Assembly (NCBI GenBank): GCA_965202995.1
Contig: OZ241861.1
Span: forward strand, 1,922,001 to 1,986,000
Origin: UBA2991 sp965202995
GTDB taxonomy: Bacteria > Chloroflexota > Dehalococcoidia > Tepidiformales > Tepidiformaceae
Direction: 5' to 3'
DNA: 64,000 nucleotides
The position numbers and the translations under genes were made by a program. The notes below the pieces were generated by a model that saw nothing but the letters and a program-made list of their open reading frames with translations, did not search any database and was not told the DNA's origin. Each line of letters begins with the position of its first letter. The stretch's first letter is position 1. Below, piece by piece: positions 34,769 to 42,526 of this stretch.

Positions 34769-36604
34769 CTACCGTTTCCCGACGGCGATCCAGTAGCGCT
34801 GGCCCGCGGTGAGCGCGGCGAGGGTGTTCGTGGCGGACTGGAGCGGCGAGTCGGGGAAGAAGCCGAGCCAGGAGCGCGATATCGCATCCCGCGCCCAGAC
34901 GCTGGAGATCGTCCCGATTCCCTCGGTCGCGCTCGCCACGGAGACGCCATCGCGGCCGCGCCAGACGATGCGGTTCCATCCCGGTTCGAGGCCCCCCAGG
35001 TAGCGGGCGGGCCGCCATTCCAGCGCGTCCGGCGGCAGGGGCCAGGGCCTGATCTGGAGCGGATCCTCGCCGACGGTGATGGAAAGCAGCTCCTCGCCCG
35101 TCCGCGGATTCACTTCGGTGATCGATTCGTCTGGCGGGAGCGCGGTTTCGGGATCGTCGTCGAAGTATCCCCGCCCCCAACCGATCAGCCAGTTGCCGTT
35201 CTCCAGCAGTGCAACGTGTCCGTGTGAATATCCGAGTCGGTTGAAGTCTCCATGGAGGGAATGGTGGCGCACGAACGTCGCCGAGCCGGTTTCGGGATCG
35301 AGCGCGTACTCCACCACCCGGCTGAAGACGTCGCTCGTGCGTGTGCTGGCTCCGGTCTCCGGATCGACGAGGCAGTGCGCGCCGTTGTCGAAGAGGATGA
35401 GGTTCCCGTCCGGCCCGATGCGCGCGGCGTGTTGCCCGCAGAACTCCCCATGGGGGTCTCCCATGATCCTGAGGGGAGCCGGGGATCCGCTGGCGATCCA
35501 CTCCGCGTCGCCGCGGTTGCTCTTGCCCAAGAGCCAGACGACATCCCCGGACGTCCCGTCGATTCTGAGCACCTGTGAGCATCCGCGGAACGAGGCGATG
35601 ATGTCCCCATCGACGATCTCCAGCGAGTTCACATGCGCGTAGCCCTGCGGGAAGCGATGCTGCGTACAGTCTTTCGTCACGGCCAGGTGATCCCAGGAAT
35701 TCCAGAGGAAGACCTGTTCCCGTTCCGGGGTGATTTCCTGGATGACCGAATCTTCCGTGCCCTCGGTCGTGCCGTAGGCGTTGCCTTCCGGGTCGCGAAG
35801 GGAGCTGAAATCCCGTCGGGCCGGCTCGTAGGCCAGCAGGACGTAGTTGCCGTTCGGCTTGATGATGAAATCGTGATGGTCCGTGTGCGTAAGCGGCGGG
35901 ACGACCCGTACGGCGTCCACTTCGCGCAGATCCCAATCGAGCACCACGACTTCCCAGTTGGGAACTTCAACGCCCCTGAATGTGGGAATGGATTCGACTC
36001 GACGGAAGTACGAATACGGGTAGAGACCATCGGGATGGTATTTGAATTGCCGCATGACAGCGCTGATCCTGCGGTGGAATCGCGGGACGCCGTTGGTATC
36101 CAGAATAGCGATGTAATCGTAGTTCAGGGATGCCAGGATGAGCATGTCCGAGGCGTCGGGCGACCTGCGCGCCCGGATGGCTGGAAAGTCGTCCGGCAGG
36201 CAGTGAATGGTGTAGACGGCGCTCCCGCCCCTGCCGTTCTCGAGTTCGACGACGACGTCGCTGTCTCCATTCAACCCCCGCAGGAAGATGCGCGCGTTCC
36301 GGCTCGCACGGCGGACGCCGTTGACCGTGACCCGCGTCTCCGGGGCGGCGGCGGAGAGGGTGAGCGTCAGGGCGCCCCCGCCGCAGCCCACGGCGTAGTG
36401 GTGCGTGTCGGGATCGAACGGCGGATACATCTCCCGCCCCTCGCCCGTCGCCGTGAGGTCGCGCAACGTCGGGGCGGGAGCGGGGGCTTGCGCGAAGGCG
36501 GACGAAGCCGCCGCCAGCGCGCCGACCGCCAGCGCGCAAGCGAGCAGGATCAGGCAGACGAGGGGAATGCGGATGCCGGGGAGCCGGGGCGGCGGGACGC
36601 TCAC
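34769..36604 (-). CDS. Secreted arylsulfotransferase-like protein, copy B (611 aa)
   Basis: Tandem paralogue of copy A, nearly identical over most of its length, with the same order: signal peptide ending FAQ, cadherin-like domain, ASST propeller with the HAARIGPDGNLILFDNG block, and the shared C-terminal module. Differences cluster in the signal peptide, around residues 170-185 and in the last 90 residues. The frame is open to 36640, but TAACCT (36618-36613) lies 8 nt before GTG 36604, the same spacing as in copy A, which supports that start. Both copies have their own promoter. The duplication is recent, and dosage or slightly different substrates are possible reasons for keeping both. Confidence 0.85.
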   Translation of the reverse strand: MSVPPPRLPGIRIPLVCLILLACALAVGALAAASSAFAQAPAPAPTLRDLTATGEGREMYPPFDPDTHHYAVGCGGGALTLTLSAAAPETRVTVNGVRRASRNARIFLRGLNGDSDVVVELENGRGGSAVYTIHCLPDDFPAIRARRSPDASDMLILASLNYDYIAILDTNGVPRFHRRISAVMRQFKYHPDGLYPYSYFRRVESIPTFRGVEVPNWEVVVLDWDLREVDAVRVVPPLTHTDHHDFIIKPNGNYVLLAYEPARRDFSSLRDPEGNAYGTTEGTEDSVIQEITPEREQVFLWNSWDHLAVTKDCTQHRFPQGYAHVNSLEIVDGDIIASFRGCSQVLRIDGTSGDVVWLLGKSNRGDAEWIASGSPAPLRIMGDPHGEFCGQHAARIGPDGNLILFDNGAHCLVDPETGASTRTSDVFSRVVEYALDPETGSATFVRHHSLHGDFNRLGYSHGHVALLENGNWLIGWGRGYFDDDPETALPPDESITEVNPRTGEELLSITVGEDPLQIRPWPLPPDALEWRPARYLGGLEPGWNRIVWRGRDGVSVASATEGIGTISSVWARDAISRSWLGFFPDSPLQSATNTLAALTAGQRYWIAVGKR

Positions 36605-36660
36605 GGATGGGCAGGTTATCAGATTCCGCGCGTGCGGCAAGACGGGGCGCGGCCCGAGGC

Positions 36661-37665
36661 TCAGCCGCGCGGCGGGAGGGCGGCGCGGGGCCGCACGCCC
36701 GGATTGGCCACGAATTGCGGCCAGCGCCCCTCCATCAGCCCCACGATCGTCTCGCCGATGCGCCGCTTCATGCTCCCGAACGACTCGTCCGAATAGGAGG
36801 CCGAGTGCGGCATGAGCACCACGTTCTCCATGCGCGTGAGGGGCGACTCCGCCTCCAGCGGCTCGCGCTCGAACACGTCCAGCCCCGCGCCCGCGATGCG
36901 CCCCGCCTCCAGCGCCGCGACGAGCGCGTCCTGGTCCACGACGGGGCCGCGCGCGGTGTTGATGAGGAAGGCCGTGGGCTTCATGGCCGCCAGCTCGGCC
37001 TCGCCGATGAGGTGGCGCGTCTCGGGCGTGAGCGGCGTGTGCAGGGAGACGTAATCGGAGCGCTCCAGCAGTTCGCGCAGCGTCTCCGCGCGCTCGACGC
37101 CGTGGGCGCGGAAGACGCCCTCGCCGAGGTAGGGGTCGTGGGCGATCACGCGCAGGTCGAAGGCGCGGGCGCGGGGCACCACGGCGCGCGCGATGTTCCC
37201 CAGCGACACCAGCCCCAGCGTCTGCCCGCCGATGGCGCCCATGGGGCTCAGCGGGCCGGGCCGCCAGCGTCCGTCGCGCACGGCCTTGTCGAGCGCGTGC
37301 AGCTTTTTCGCGCAGGCGAGCAGCAGCAGCATCGTCTGGTTGGCCACTTCCGGCTGGCAGAAGTCGGGGAAGTGCGCGACCACGACGCCGTGGTCGGTGG
37401 CGGCGGGAATGTCGAGCGTGTCCAGCCCCACGCCCGTGCGCACGATGAGCTTGCAGCGCGGCATCGCCTCGACCACGCGGCGCGTGATGCGCGCGGAGGA
37501 GACGACGATGGCGTCGGCCTCGCGCACGTGCCCGATGAGCTCGTCCTCGTCGGCCGGGCTCGTGGCCGCGAAGCGCCCGCCGCCCGCCTCGATGATGCGC
37601 CGCTCGATGTCGAAGACGGCGCCCGGGCGCTTGTCGACGTGGACGGCGAGCCAGGATTCGGCCAT
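36661..37665 (-). CDS. D-2-hydroxyacid dehydrogenase (334 aa)
   Basis: NAD-dependent dehydrogenase of the phosphoglycerate/formate dehydrogenase superfamily. VRTGVGLDTLDIPAATDHGVVV (about 72-93), HTPLTPETRHLIGEAELAAMK (about 205-225), INTARGPVVDQDALVAAL (about 230-247) with the catalytic Arg, AGAGLDVFEREP with the Glu, and the late MPHSA His are present. The NAD loop reads GLVSLGNIARA, where the usual pattern is GxGxxG, so cofactor binding may differ. TAGGCT (37678-37673) lies 7 nt before ATG 37665, which fixes the start; the frame is open further upstream. Its 3' end is part of a 24-bp direct repeat. Confidence 0.88.
   Translation of the reverse strand: MAESWLAVHVDKRPGAVFDIERRIIEAGGGRFAATSPADEDELIGHVREADAIVVSSARITRRVVEAMPRCKLIVRTGVGLDTLDIPAATDHGVVVAHFPDFCQPEVANQTMLLLLACAKKLHALDKAVRDGRWRPGPLSPMGAIGGQTLGLVSLGNIARAVVPRARAFDLRVIAHDPYLGEGVFRAHGVERAETLRELLERSDYVSLHTPLTPETRHLIGEAELAAMKPTAFLINTARGPVVDQDALVAALEAGRIAGAGLDVFEREPLEAESPLTRMENVVLMPHSASYSDESFGSMKRRIGETIVGLMEGRWPQFVANPGVRPRAALPPRG
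36663..36686. repeat. 24-bp direct repeat, right copy
   Basis: Identical to 32889-32912. It lies inside the 3' end of the hydroxyacid dehydrogenase gene and includes two bases of its stop codon. See the left copy. Confidence 0.8.
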
Positions 37666-37762
37666 GCGCGGCAGCCTACCGCCATCGGGGCGCGCGGGCC
37701 AGCGCGGGGCGCGTCGCGTATGATGCGGCGCGCCGCCCCCATCGCGGCGCGAGGAGCCCTTC

Positions 37763-38551
37763 ATGACGACGGCCGAACGGACCTGGACCGAATCCACCAC
37801 GGAGGTCGCGGGCCTCGGCGTCCGCGCCCTGAGCGGGGGGAGCGGCCGCGCCGCCGTCGTGCTCCACCACTCCTCCGGCAACGTGGGCTGGATTCCCTTC
37901 TACGAGGAGCTGGCGCGGAACTTCCGCGTGACCGTGCCCGACCTGCCCGGCTACGGCCAGTCGGAGCGGCCCGCGTGGGCGCGCGACGCGCGCGACGTGG
38001 CCATCCTCGTGGACCGCTTCCTGGCGCGCGTCGCGCCGGAGGACGCGGTGCTCGTGGGCCTCGGCTTCGGGGGCTTCATCGCCGCCGAGCTGGCCACCAT
38101 GCATCAGGAGCGGCTGGGCGCGCTCGCGCTCGTGGGGGCCGCCGGCCTGCAGCCCGACGAGGGCGAGCTGCTCGACCAGATGCTGATCGACTTCCCCGAA
38201 TACATGACGGCGGGCTTCCGCGACGAGGAGCGCTTCCGCCGCTTCTTCGGGGAGGAGGTGGCCCCGGAGGTGCGCGAGCTGTGGGACTTCAGCCGCGAGA
38301 TGACGGCGCGCCTCAGCTGGAAGCCGTACATGTTCAACCGCCGCCTGCCCTTCCTGCTGCCGGAGGTGCGCACGCCGACGCTCGTGGTGGCGGGGGGAGC
38401 GGAGCGCGTGGTGCCCCTCTCCTGCGCGCGCCGCTACGCCGACCTCCTGCCCAACGCCACGCTCGAGATCGTGGACGGCGCGGGCCACTTCGTGGACTAC
38501 GAGGAGCCGGAGGCGCTGGCCGCCCTCATCGCGCGCCACGCCGGAGCCTGA
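37763..38551 (+). CDS. Alpha/beta-hydrolase-fold protein without the usual Ser nucleophile (262 aa)
   Basis: The fold is clear: VVLHHSSGNVGWIPFYEELA (oxyanion region, about 32-51), VPDLPGYGQSERP (about 59-71), a nucleophile elbow at about 92-97, a cap region, and DGAGHFVDYEEPEAL with the catalytic His near the end. The elbow, however, reads GLGFGG where G-x-S-x-G is expected, so the serine is Gly, and the third-triad Asp position (GGAERVVP) is also changed. It may be a non-hydrolytic family member or use another residue. TATGAT (37719-37724) and GAGGAG upstream give a normal promoter and start. Confidence 0.85.
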   Translation: MTTAERTWTESTTEVAGLGVRALSGGSGRAAVVLHHSSGNVGWIPFYEELARNFRVTVPDLPGYGQSERPAWARDARDVAILVDRFLARVAPEDAVLVGLGFGGFIAAELATMHQERLGALALVGAAGLQPDEGELLDQMLIDFPEYMTAGFRDEERFRRFFGEEVAPEVRELWDFSREMTARLSWKPYMFNRRLPFLLPEVRTPTLVVAGGAERVVPLSCARRYADLLPNATLEIVDGAGHFVDYEEPEALAALIARHAGA

Positions 38552-38640
38552 CGCGCCCCATCCCACGGCCCCGCGCGAAGGCGGTATGATGCGGCCAACT
38601 GAAGCGCACCGCGCGCGGACGCGGGGGCGGGGAGCAGGCC

Positions 38641-39960
38641 ATGTTCATCGGCTACTTCACGGAGCGGCCCTACCAGGACCGGAAGTCCGGCTACTTCGGC
38701 GCCGCCGGGCGCGACATCGCCGACCTCGGCATCAGCAACGGCGAGTACGACCCGCGCCTCGGCTCGGAGCTGTACAACCGCTACCTCGACGAGAAGGTGT
38801 ACGCCGAGGAGATGGGCTTCGACGGCCTCATGCTGAACGAGCACCACAGCACGCCCTTCTGCATGGGCGGCGTGGTGAACGTGGAGGCGGCCATCCTCTC
38901 GCGCATCACGAAGCGCGCGCGCATCGTCATCCTCGGCAACGTGCTGCCCATCTGGGACGACCCCCTGTGGCTGGCGGAGGAGCTGGCCGAGATCGACATG
39001 ATCTCGCGCGGCCGTCTGGTCACCGGCTGGGTGCGGGGCACGGGCCGCGAGAGCGTGGCCCACAACGCGCAGTCGCCCTTCAACTGGGAACGCTTCCAGG
39101 AGGCGCACGACTTCGTGCTCGCCGCCTGGACCCGCCCGGGCCCCTTCCGCTGGGAGGGCGAGCACTACAACTACCGCTACGTGAACCCGTGGGCGCGCCC
39201 CTACCAGGACCCCCATCCCCAGATCTGGATCCCCGGCGTCATGAGCCGCAACACGGTCAAGTGGACGGCGGAGCACCGCTACCCGTACATCATGCTCGCC
39301 ACCGACCTGGAGCCCACGAAGCGCTCCTACGACTACTACGACGAGGTGGCGGCGGAGAACGGCTACGAGGCCGGTTCGCAGCACCGCGGCTACCTCTTCA
39401 AGGTGCACGTGGACGAGACCGAGGAGCTGGCCGACCGGGCGGCGCGCAAGTACGTGGAGGGGCCGAGCAACCCCTTCCTCGAGGGCAACCAGGGCATCGT
39501 GCGCCCCTACCTGCAGAACCTGCCGGGCATGACCTCGCGCACGAACCTGCTGCCCACCGTCACCAGCTTCACGCAGGCGCGCGCGCGCGGGCGGCTGACG
39601 GCGCACGAGCAGGCGGTGCGCGTGCCGCCGGAGAAGGGCAGCTCCACCGAGGCCGCCGACCAGTTCGGCACCTACGAGGGCCAGAAGGAGCGCATGACCA
39701 TCATCACGGGCACGCCGAAGACGGTCATCCCGAAGGTCCGCCACGTGCTCGAATACCTGCGCCCCGGCAGCATCTTCTTCTGGGACGGCGACGGCGCCAT
39801 GGACCACGACGACGCCATGCGCAGCCTGCGCCTCATGGGCGAGGAGGTCATCCCCGCCACGCGCGAGATCGCCAGGGAGCTCGACCTGAAGGGCCCCTTC
39901 GAGGTGGACACGCGGACGAACCAGCCGATGGAGGAGGAGGCCGCCGCCCCCGTCGGTTAG
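38641..39960 (+). CDS. LLM-class flavin-dependent monooxygenase-like protein (439 aa)
   Basis: Long luciferase-like oxidoreductase. It carries EEMGFDGLMLNEHHSTPFCMGG (about 53-74), ARIVILGNVLPIWDDPLWLAEELAEIDMISRGRL (about 96-129), GWVRGTGRESVAHN (about 132-145) and PQIWIPGVMS (about 197-206). These match bacterial-luciferase-type monooxygenases that oxidise small carbonyl or sulfur compounds with FMNH2 or F420. The 439-residue length is typical of the alkanal/limonene-type subgroup often found next to alpha/beta hydrolases, as here. TATGAT (38585-38590) and GGGGAGCAG precede the ATG. Confidence 0.88.
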   Translation: MFIGYFTERPYQDRKSGYFGAAGRDIADLGISNGEYDPRLGSELYNRYLDEKVYAEEMGFDGLMLNEHHSTPFCMGGVVNVEAAILSRITKRARIVILGNVLPIWDDPLWLAEELAEIDMISRGRLVTGWVRGTGRESVAHNAQSPFNWERFQEAHDFVLAAWTRPGPFRWEGEHYNYRYVNPWARPYQDPHPQIWIPGVMSRNTVKWTAEHRYPYIMLATDLEPTKRSYDYYDEVAAENGYEAGSQHRGYLFKVHVDETEELADRAARKYVEGPSNPFLEGNQGIVRPYLQNLPGMTSRTNLLPTVTSFTQARARGRLTAHEQAVRVPPEKGSSTEAADQFGTYEGQKERMTIITGTPKTVIPKVRHVLEYLRPGSIFFWDGDGAMDHDDAMRSLRLMGEEVIPATREIARELDLKGPFEVDTRTNQPMEEEAAAPVG

Positions 39961-40008
39961 GCCGATTCCGGCGCGCCCCCGCCGCCGCGGTGTGCGACGA
40001 TCAGGGCC

Positions 40009-41622
40009 ATGCGCGGCTTCGACGTCGACGTGGCCGTGGTGGGGGGCGGACCGGCGGGGTCCGCCGCCGCCGCCATGCTCGCGCGCAAGGGTCGGCGCGT
40101 GCGCCTCTACGAGCGCGAGCGCTTCCCCCGCGAGCACGTGGGCGAGTCGCTGCTGCCCGCCTCCATGCCCGTGCTGGCCGAGCTGGGCGCGCTGCCCGCC
40201 GTCGAGGCCGAGGGCTTCCTGCCCAAGTACGGCGCCACCATGGTCTGGGGCCGCGACCCCGCCCCCTGGAGCTGGGCCTTCCGCGAGGCGAGCCCGCGCT
40301 GGCCGCACGCCTATCAGGTGACGCGCGCCCGCTTCGACGACGTCCTGCTCCGCAACGCCGCCGCCCTGGGCGCCGAGGTGGTCGAGGGCGCGCGCGTGCT
40401 GGCGGCGGAGGCCGGAGACGAGGGCGCCCTGCTGCGCGTCGCGGACGGCGACGGGCGGGAACGCGAGGCGCGCGCCCGCTTCGTCATCGACGCCAGCGGC
40501 CAGACGGGGCTGATCGGGCGCGCCCGCGGCCTGCGCGAACCCGACCCCTTCTTCCGCAACCTCGCCGTGTACGGCTACTGGGCGGGCGGCGCGCGCCTGC
40601 CCGAACCGCGCGCCAACGACATCCTCATCGAGTCCACCGCCGACGGCTGGCTCTGGGCCATCCCCCTGCACACCGGCGTGGTCAGCGCGGGGGCCGTGGT
40701 GGACGCGGCCTTCGGGCGCGAGCGCCTGCGCGCGCTCGGCGCGGAGCGCTTCCTGCGCGGCCAGATCGCGGGCGGACGGCACACCGCCGCGCTGCTCGAC
40801 GGGGCGCGGCTCACGGGCGCGCCCGCCGTCGCGCGCGACTGGTCCTACGCCTCGCGCGAGCTGGCTGGGGACGGTTTCGCGCTGGCGGGGGACGCCGCCT
40901 GCTTCGTCGATCCGCTCTTTTCGTCGGGCGTGCACCTGGCGCTCTCGTCGGGCGTGCTCGCCGCCGCCCTCGCCGCCTCCGCGCTGCGGGACGCGGAGCT
41001 GGGGCGCGCCGCCGCCGCCGCCTACGCCGAGCAGTACCGCCGCCAGTACCGCCATTTCCGCGAGCTGGCGCGCCTCTTCTACGCGGGCAACCGCACGGTC
41101 GACTCCTATTTCTGGGAGGCGCGCCGCCTCTCCGGCGGGGACGGGGAGACGCCCGCGCGCCTCGCCTTCGTGCGCGCCGTGGCGGGGCAGCCCCCCGCCG
41201 GGTACGAGCGCGCCGTGCTGGACCGCGGGGAGACGCCGCGCGGCTTCAGCGAGGCCGTGGGCGCGGTCCGGCGCGTCCGCCGCGAACGCGCCGACGCTTT
41301 CGACGCGCGCTTCGGCGGCGATTCCGACGCGCTGGCCGCCGCCGTCCCCGTGCCCGCGGCGGACGCGCGCCTCGAACGCCGGCCCGTCGTGGGCGAGGGC
41401 GAGTACGTCTGGAGCGAGACGATCGTCACGCCCGACCACCCGGAGGGCGTCCCCGTGAGCGACCCCGTGGCCAGCCTCGTGGCGCGCCTCGACGGACGGC
41501 GCACGGTGGCCGAGCTGCGCGAGGGGAGCGACGGCCGCATCCGCCCGCGCGTCGCCGAGACGCTGCGCCTGCTGCACGTGGAGGGCGTGGTCGAGCGCTT
41601 CGCCGAGGGGGAGGGCGCGTGA
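40009..41622 (+). CDS. FAD-dependent halogenase-like oxidoreductase with C-terminal winged domain (537 aa)
   Basis: GGGPAGSAAAAMLARKG (about 10-26) binds FAD. GESLLPASMPVLAELG, GFLPKYGATMVWG (about 74-86, with the Lys found in phenol-type halogenases), DGWLWAIPLHTGVVS (about 214-228; the WxWxIP block of flavin halogenases) and GDAACFVDPLFSSGVHLALSSG (about 295-316) place it with halogenase-like monooxygenases, although geranylgeranyl-reductase-like enzymes share part of this. Residues about 490-530 (LDGRRTVAELREG...ETLRLLHVEGVVERF) resemble a PqqD-like carrier-binding winged module, suggesting a peptide- or carrier-bound substrate. Its stop overlaps the MOSC gene (GTGA). Confidence 0.78.
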   Translation: MRGFDVDVAVVGGGPAGSAAAAMLARKGRRVRLYERERFPREHVGESLLPASMPVLAELGALPAVEAEGFLPKYGATMVWGRDPAPWSWAFREASPRWPHAYQVTRARFDDVLLRNAAALGAEVVEGARVLAAEAGDEGALLRVADGDGREREARARFVIDASGQTGLIGRARGLREPDPFFRNLAVYGYWAGGARLPEPRANDILIESTADGWLWAIPLHTGVVSAGAVVDAAFGRERLRALGAERFLRGQIAGGRHTAALLDGARLTGAPAVARDWSYASRELAGDGFALAGDAACFVDPLFSSGVHLALSSGVLAAALAASALRDAELGRAAAAAYAEQYRRQYRHFRELARLFYAGNRTVDSYFWEARRLSGGDGETPARLAFVRAVAGQPPAGYERAVLDRGETPRGFSEAVGAVRRVRRERADAFDARFGGDSDALAAAVPVPAADARLERRPVVGEGEYVWSETIVTPDHPEGVPVSDPVASLVARLDGRRTVAELREGSDGRIRPRVAETLRLLHVEGVVERFAEGEGA

Positions 41623-42149
41623 GCGGGCGCATCGTCCAGCTCAGCGTCTCCAACGGCGGCGTGCCGAAGCGGGCCGTGGCCGCGGCCGAGGTCGGGCGCG
41701 ACGGGCTCGCGGGCGACCGGCAGGCCGACCGCCGCGCCCACGGCGGTCCCGCCCGCGCCCTCTGCCTCTACGCGCTGGAGCGCATCGAGGCGCTGGCCGC
41801 CGAGGGCCACGCCATCGCGCCGGGCTTCACGGGCGAGAACGTCACCACCGCGGGCATCGACTGGAGTCGGGTGACCCCGGGCGCGCGGCTGCGGCTGGGC
41901 GAGACCGCGCTCGTCGAGGTCACGGGCTACGCCGAGCCCTGCTGGAAGAACGCGCGCTGGTTCCGCGGGGGCGACATCCGCGCCATCGATCAGGAGGCGC
42001 GCCCGGGCTTCAGCCGCGTGTACGCGCGCGTGCTGGAAGGGGGCCGCCTGCGCGCGGGCGACGCCGTCGCGCTGCTGCCCGCGACCGCCGCCGAGCGGCT
42101 GGAGCGCACGCGCGTGCCCACCGTGCGCTGGCGCCCGCCGGACGGGTAG
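41619..42149 (+). CDS. MOSC-domain protein (176 aa)
   Basis: MOSC domains carry persulfide or act in molybdenum-cofactor sulfuration. The typical N-terminus (IVQLSVSNGGVPKRAV), GLAGDRQADRRAHGGPARALCLYA (about 29-52), PGFTGENVTTAGIDWSRV (about 68-85) and the Cys in TGYAEPCWKNARW (about 108-120) are present. The stand-alone form here resembles YiiM-type proteins, which reduce N-hydroxylated compounds with Moco. Start GTG overlaps the halogenase-like stop, so the two are co-translated. A tungstate-type transporter lies less than 1 kb away on the other strand. Confidence 0.88.
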   Translation: MSGRIVQLSVSNGGVPKRAVAAAEVGRDGLAGDRQADRRAHGGPARALCLYALERIEALAAEGHAIAPGFTGENVTTAGIDWSRVTPGARLRLGETALVEVTGYAEPCWKNARWFRGGDIRAIDQEARPGFSRVYARVLEGGRLRAGDAVALLPATAAERLERTRVPTVRWRPPDG

Positions 42150-42155
42150 CGCGCC

Positions 42156-42419
42156 TCAGTCGCCGGAGGCGCGGCGCACGGGCAGCGGCTGCGAGGGGAC
42201 GAGGCCCGCGAGCGCCCGCTCGAGCGCCATCGTGTGGCTGCAGATCGACCACTCCGCGAAGAACCCGCAGGTGCAGGACCAGTCGTCGCCGTCGAGCGTC
42301 ACGCGGTGCTCGCCGTTGTCGCCGCGCACGGTGGCGGCGATGCCGTCGAGGCGGATGCGGTCGCGCTCGGCGGCGTAGCGCCGGGCCTTCTCGATCTTGC
42401 CGATGATGCTCGACTGCAT
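42156..42419 (-). CDS. SWIM zinc-finger protein (87 aa)
   Basis: Residues about 48-63 contain CTCGFFAEWSICSHTM, the CxCxnCxH pattern of SWIM zinc fingers that bind DNA or proteins. The N-terminus is a basic helix (IGKIEKARRYAAER). No nuclease or helicase domain is attached, so it may be a partner of another protein. GGAGGG lies 8 nt upstream of the ATG. Confidence 0.8.
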   Translation of the reverse strand: MQSSIIGKIEKARRYAAERDRIRLDGIAATVRGDNGEHRVTLDGDDWSCTCGFFAEWSICSHTMALERALAGLVPSQPLPVRRASGD

Positions 42420-42459
42420 GGCGTCGGGAACCCTCCCGCGCGGACGCGCCCACGCGAAA

Positions 42460-42483
42460 CGGCGACGCCTCAGGGCGTCGCCG
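42460..42483. terminator. Perfect 10-bp hairpin after tupC
   Basis: CGGCGACGCC (42460-42469) and GGCGTCGCCG (42474-42483) are perfect complements around a TCAG tetraloop. On the minus strand the stem is followed by TTT. It lies between the end of the tungstate transporter operon and the SWIM gene on the same strand and most likely ends the transporter transcript. Confidence 0.6.
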
Positions 42484-42526
42484 GAAACGTGCGGGGGGCC
42501 GTCCGCGCATCCATCGTGGGGCCACG

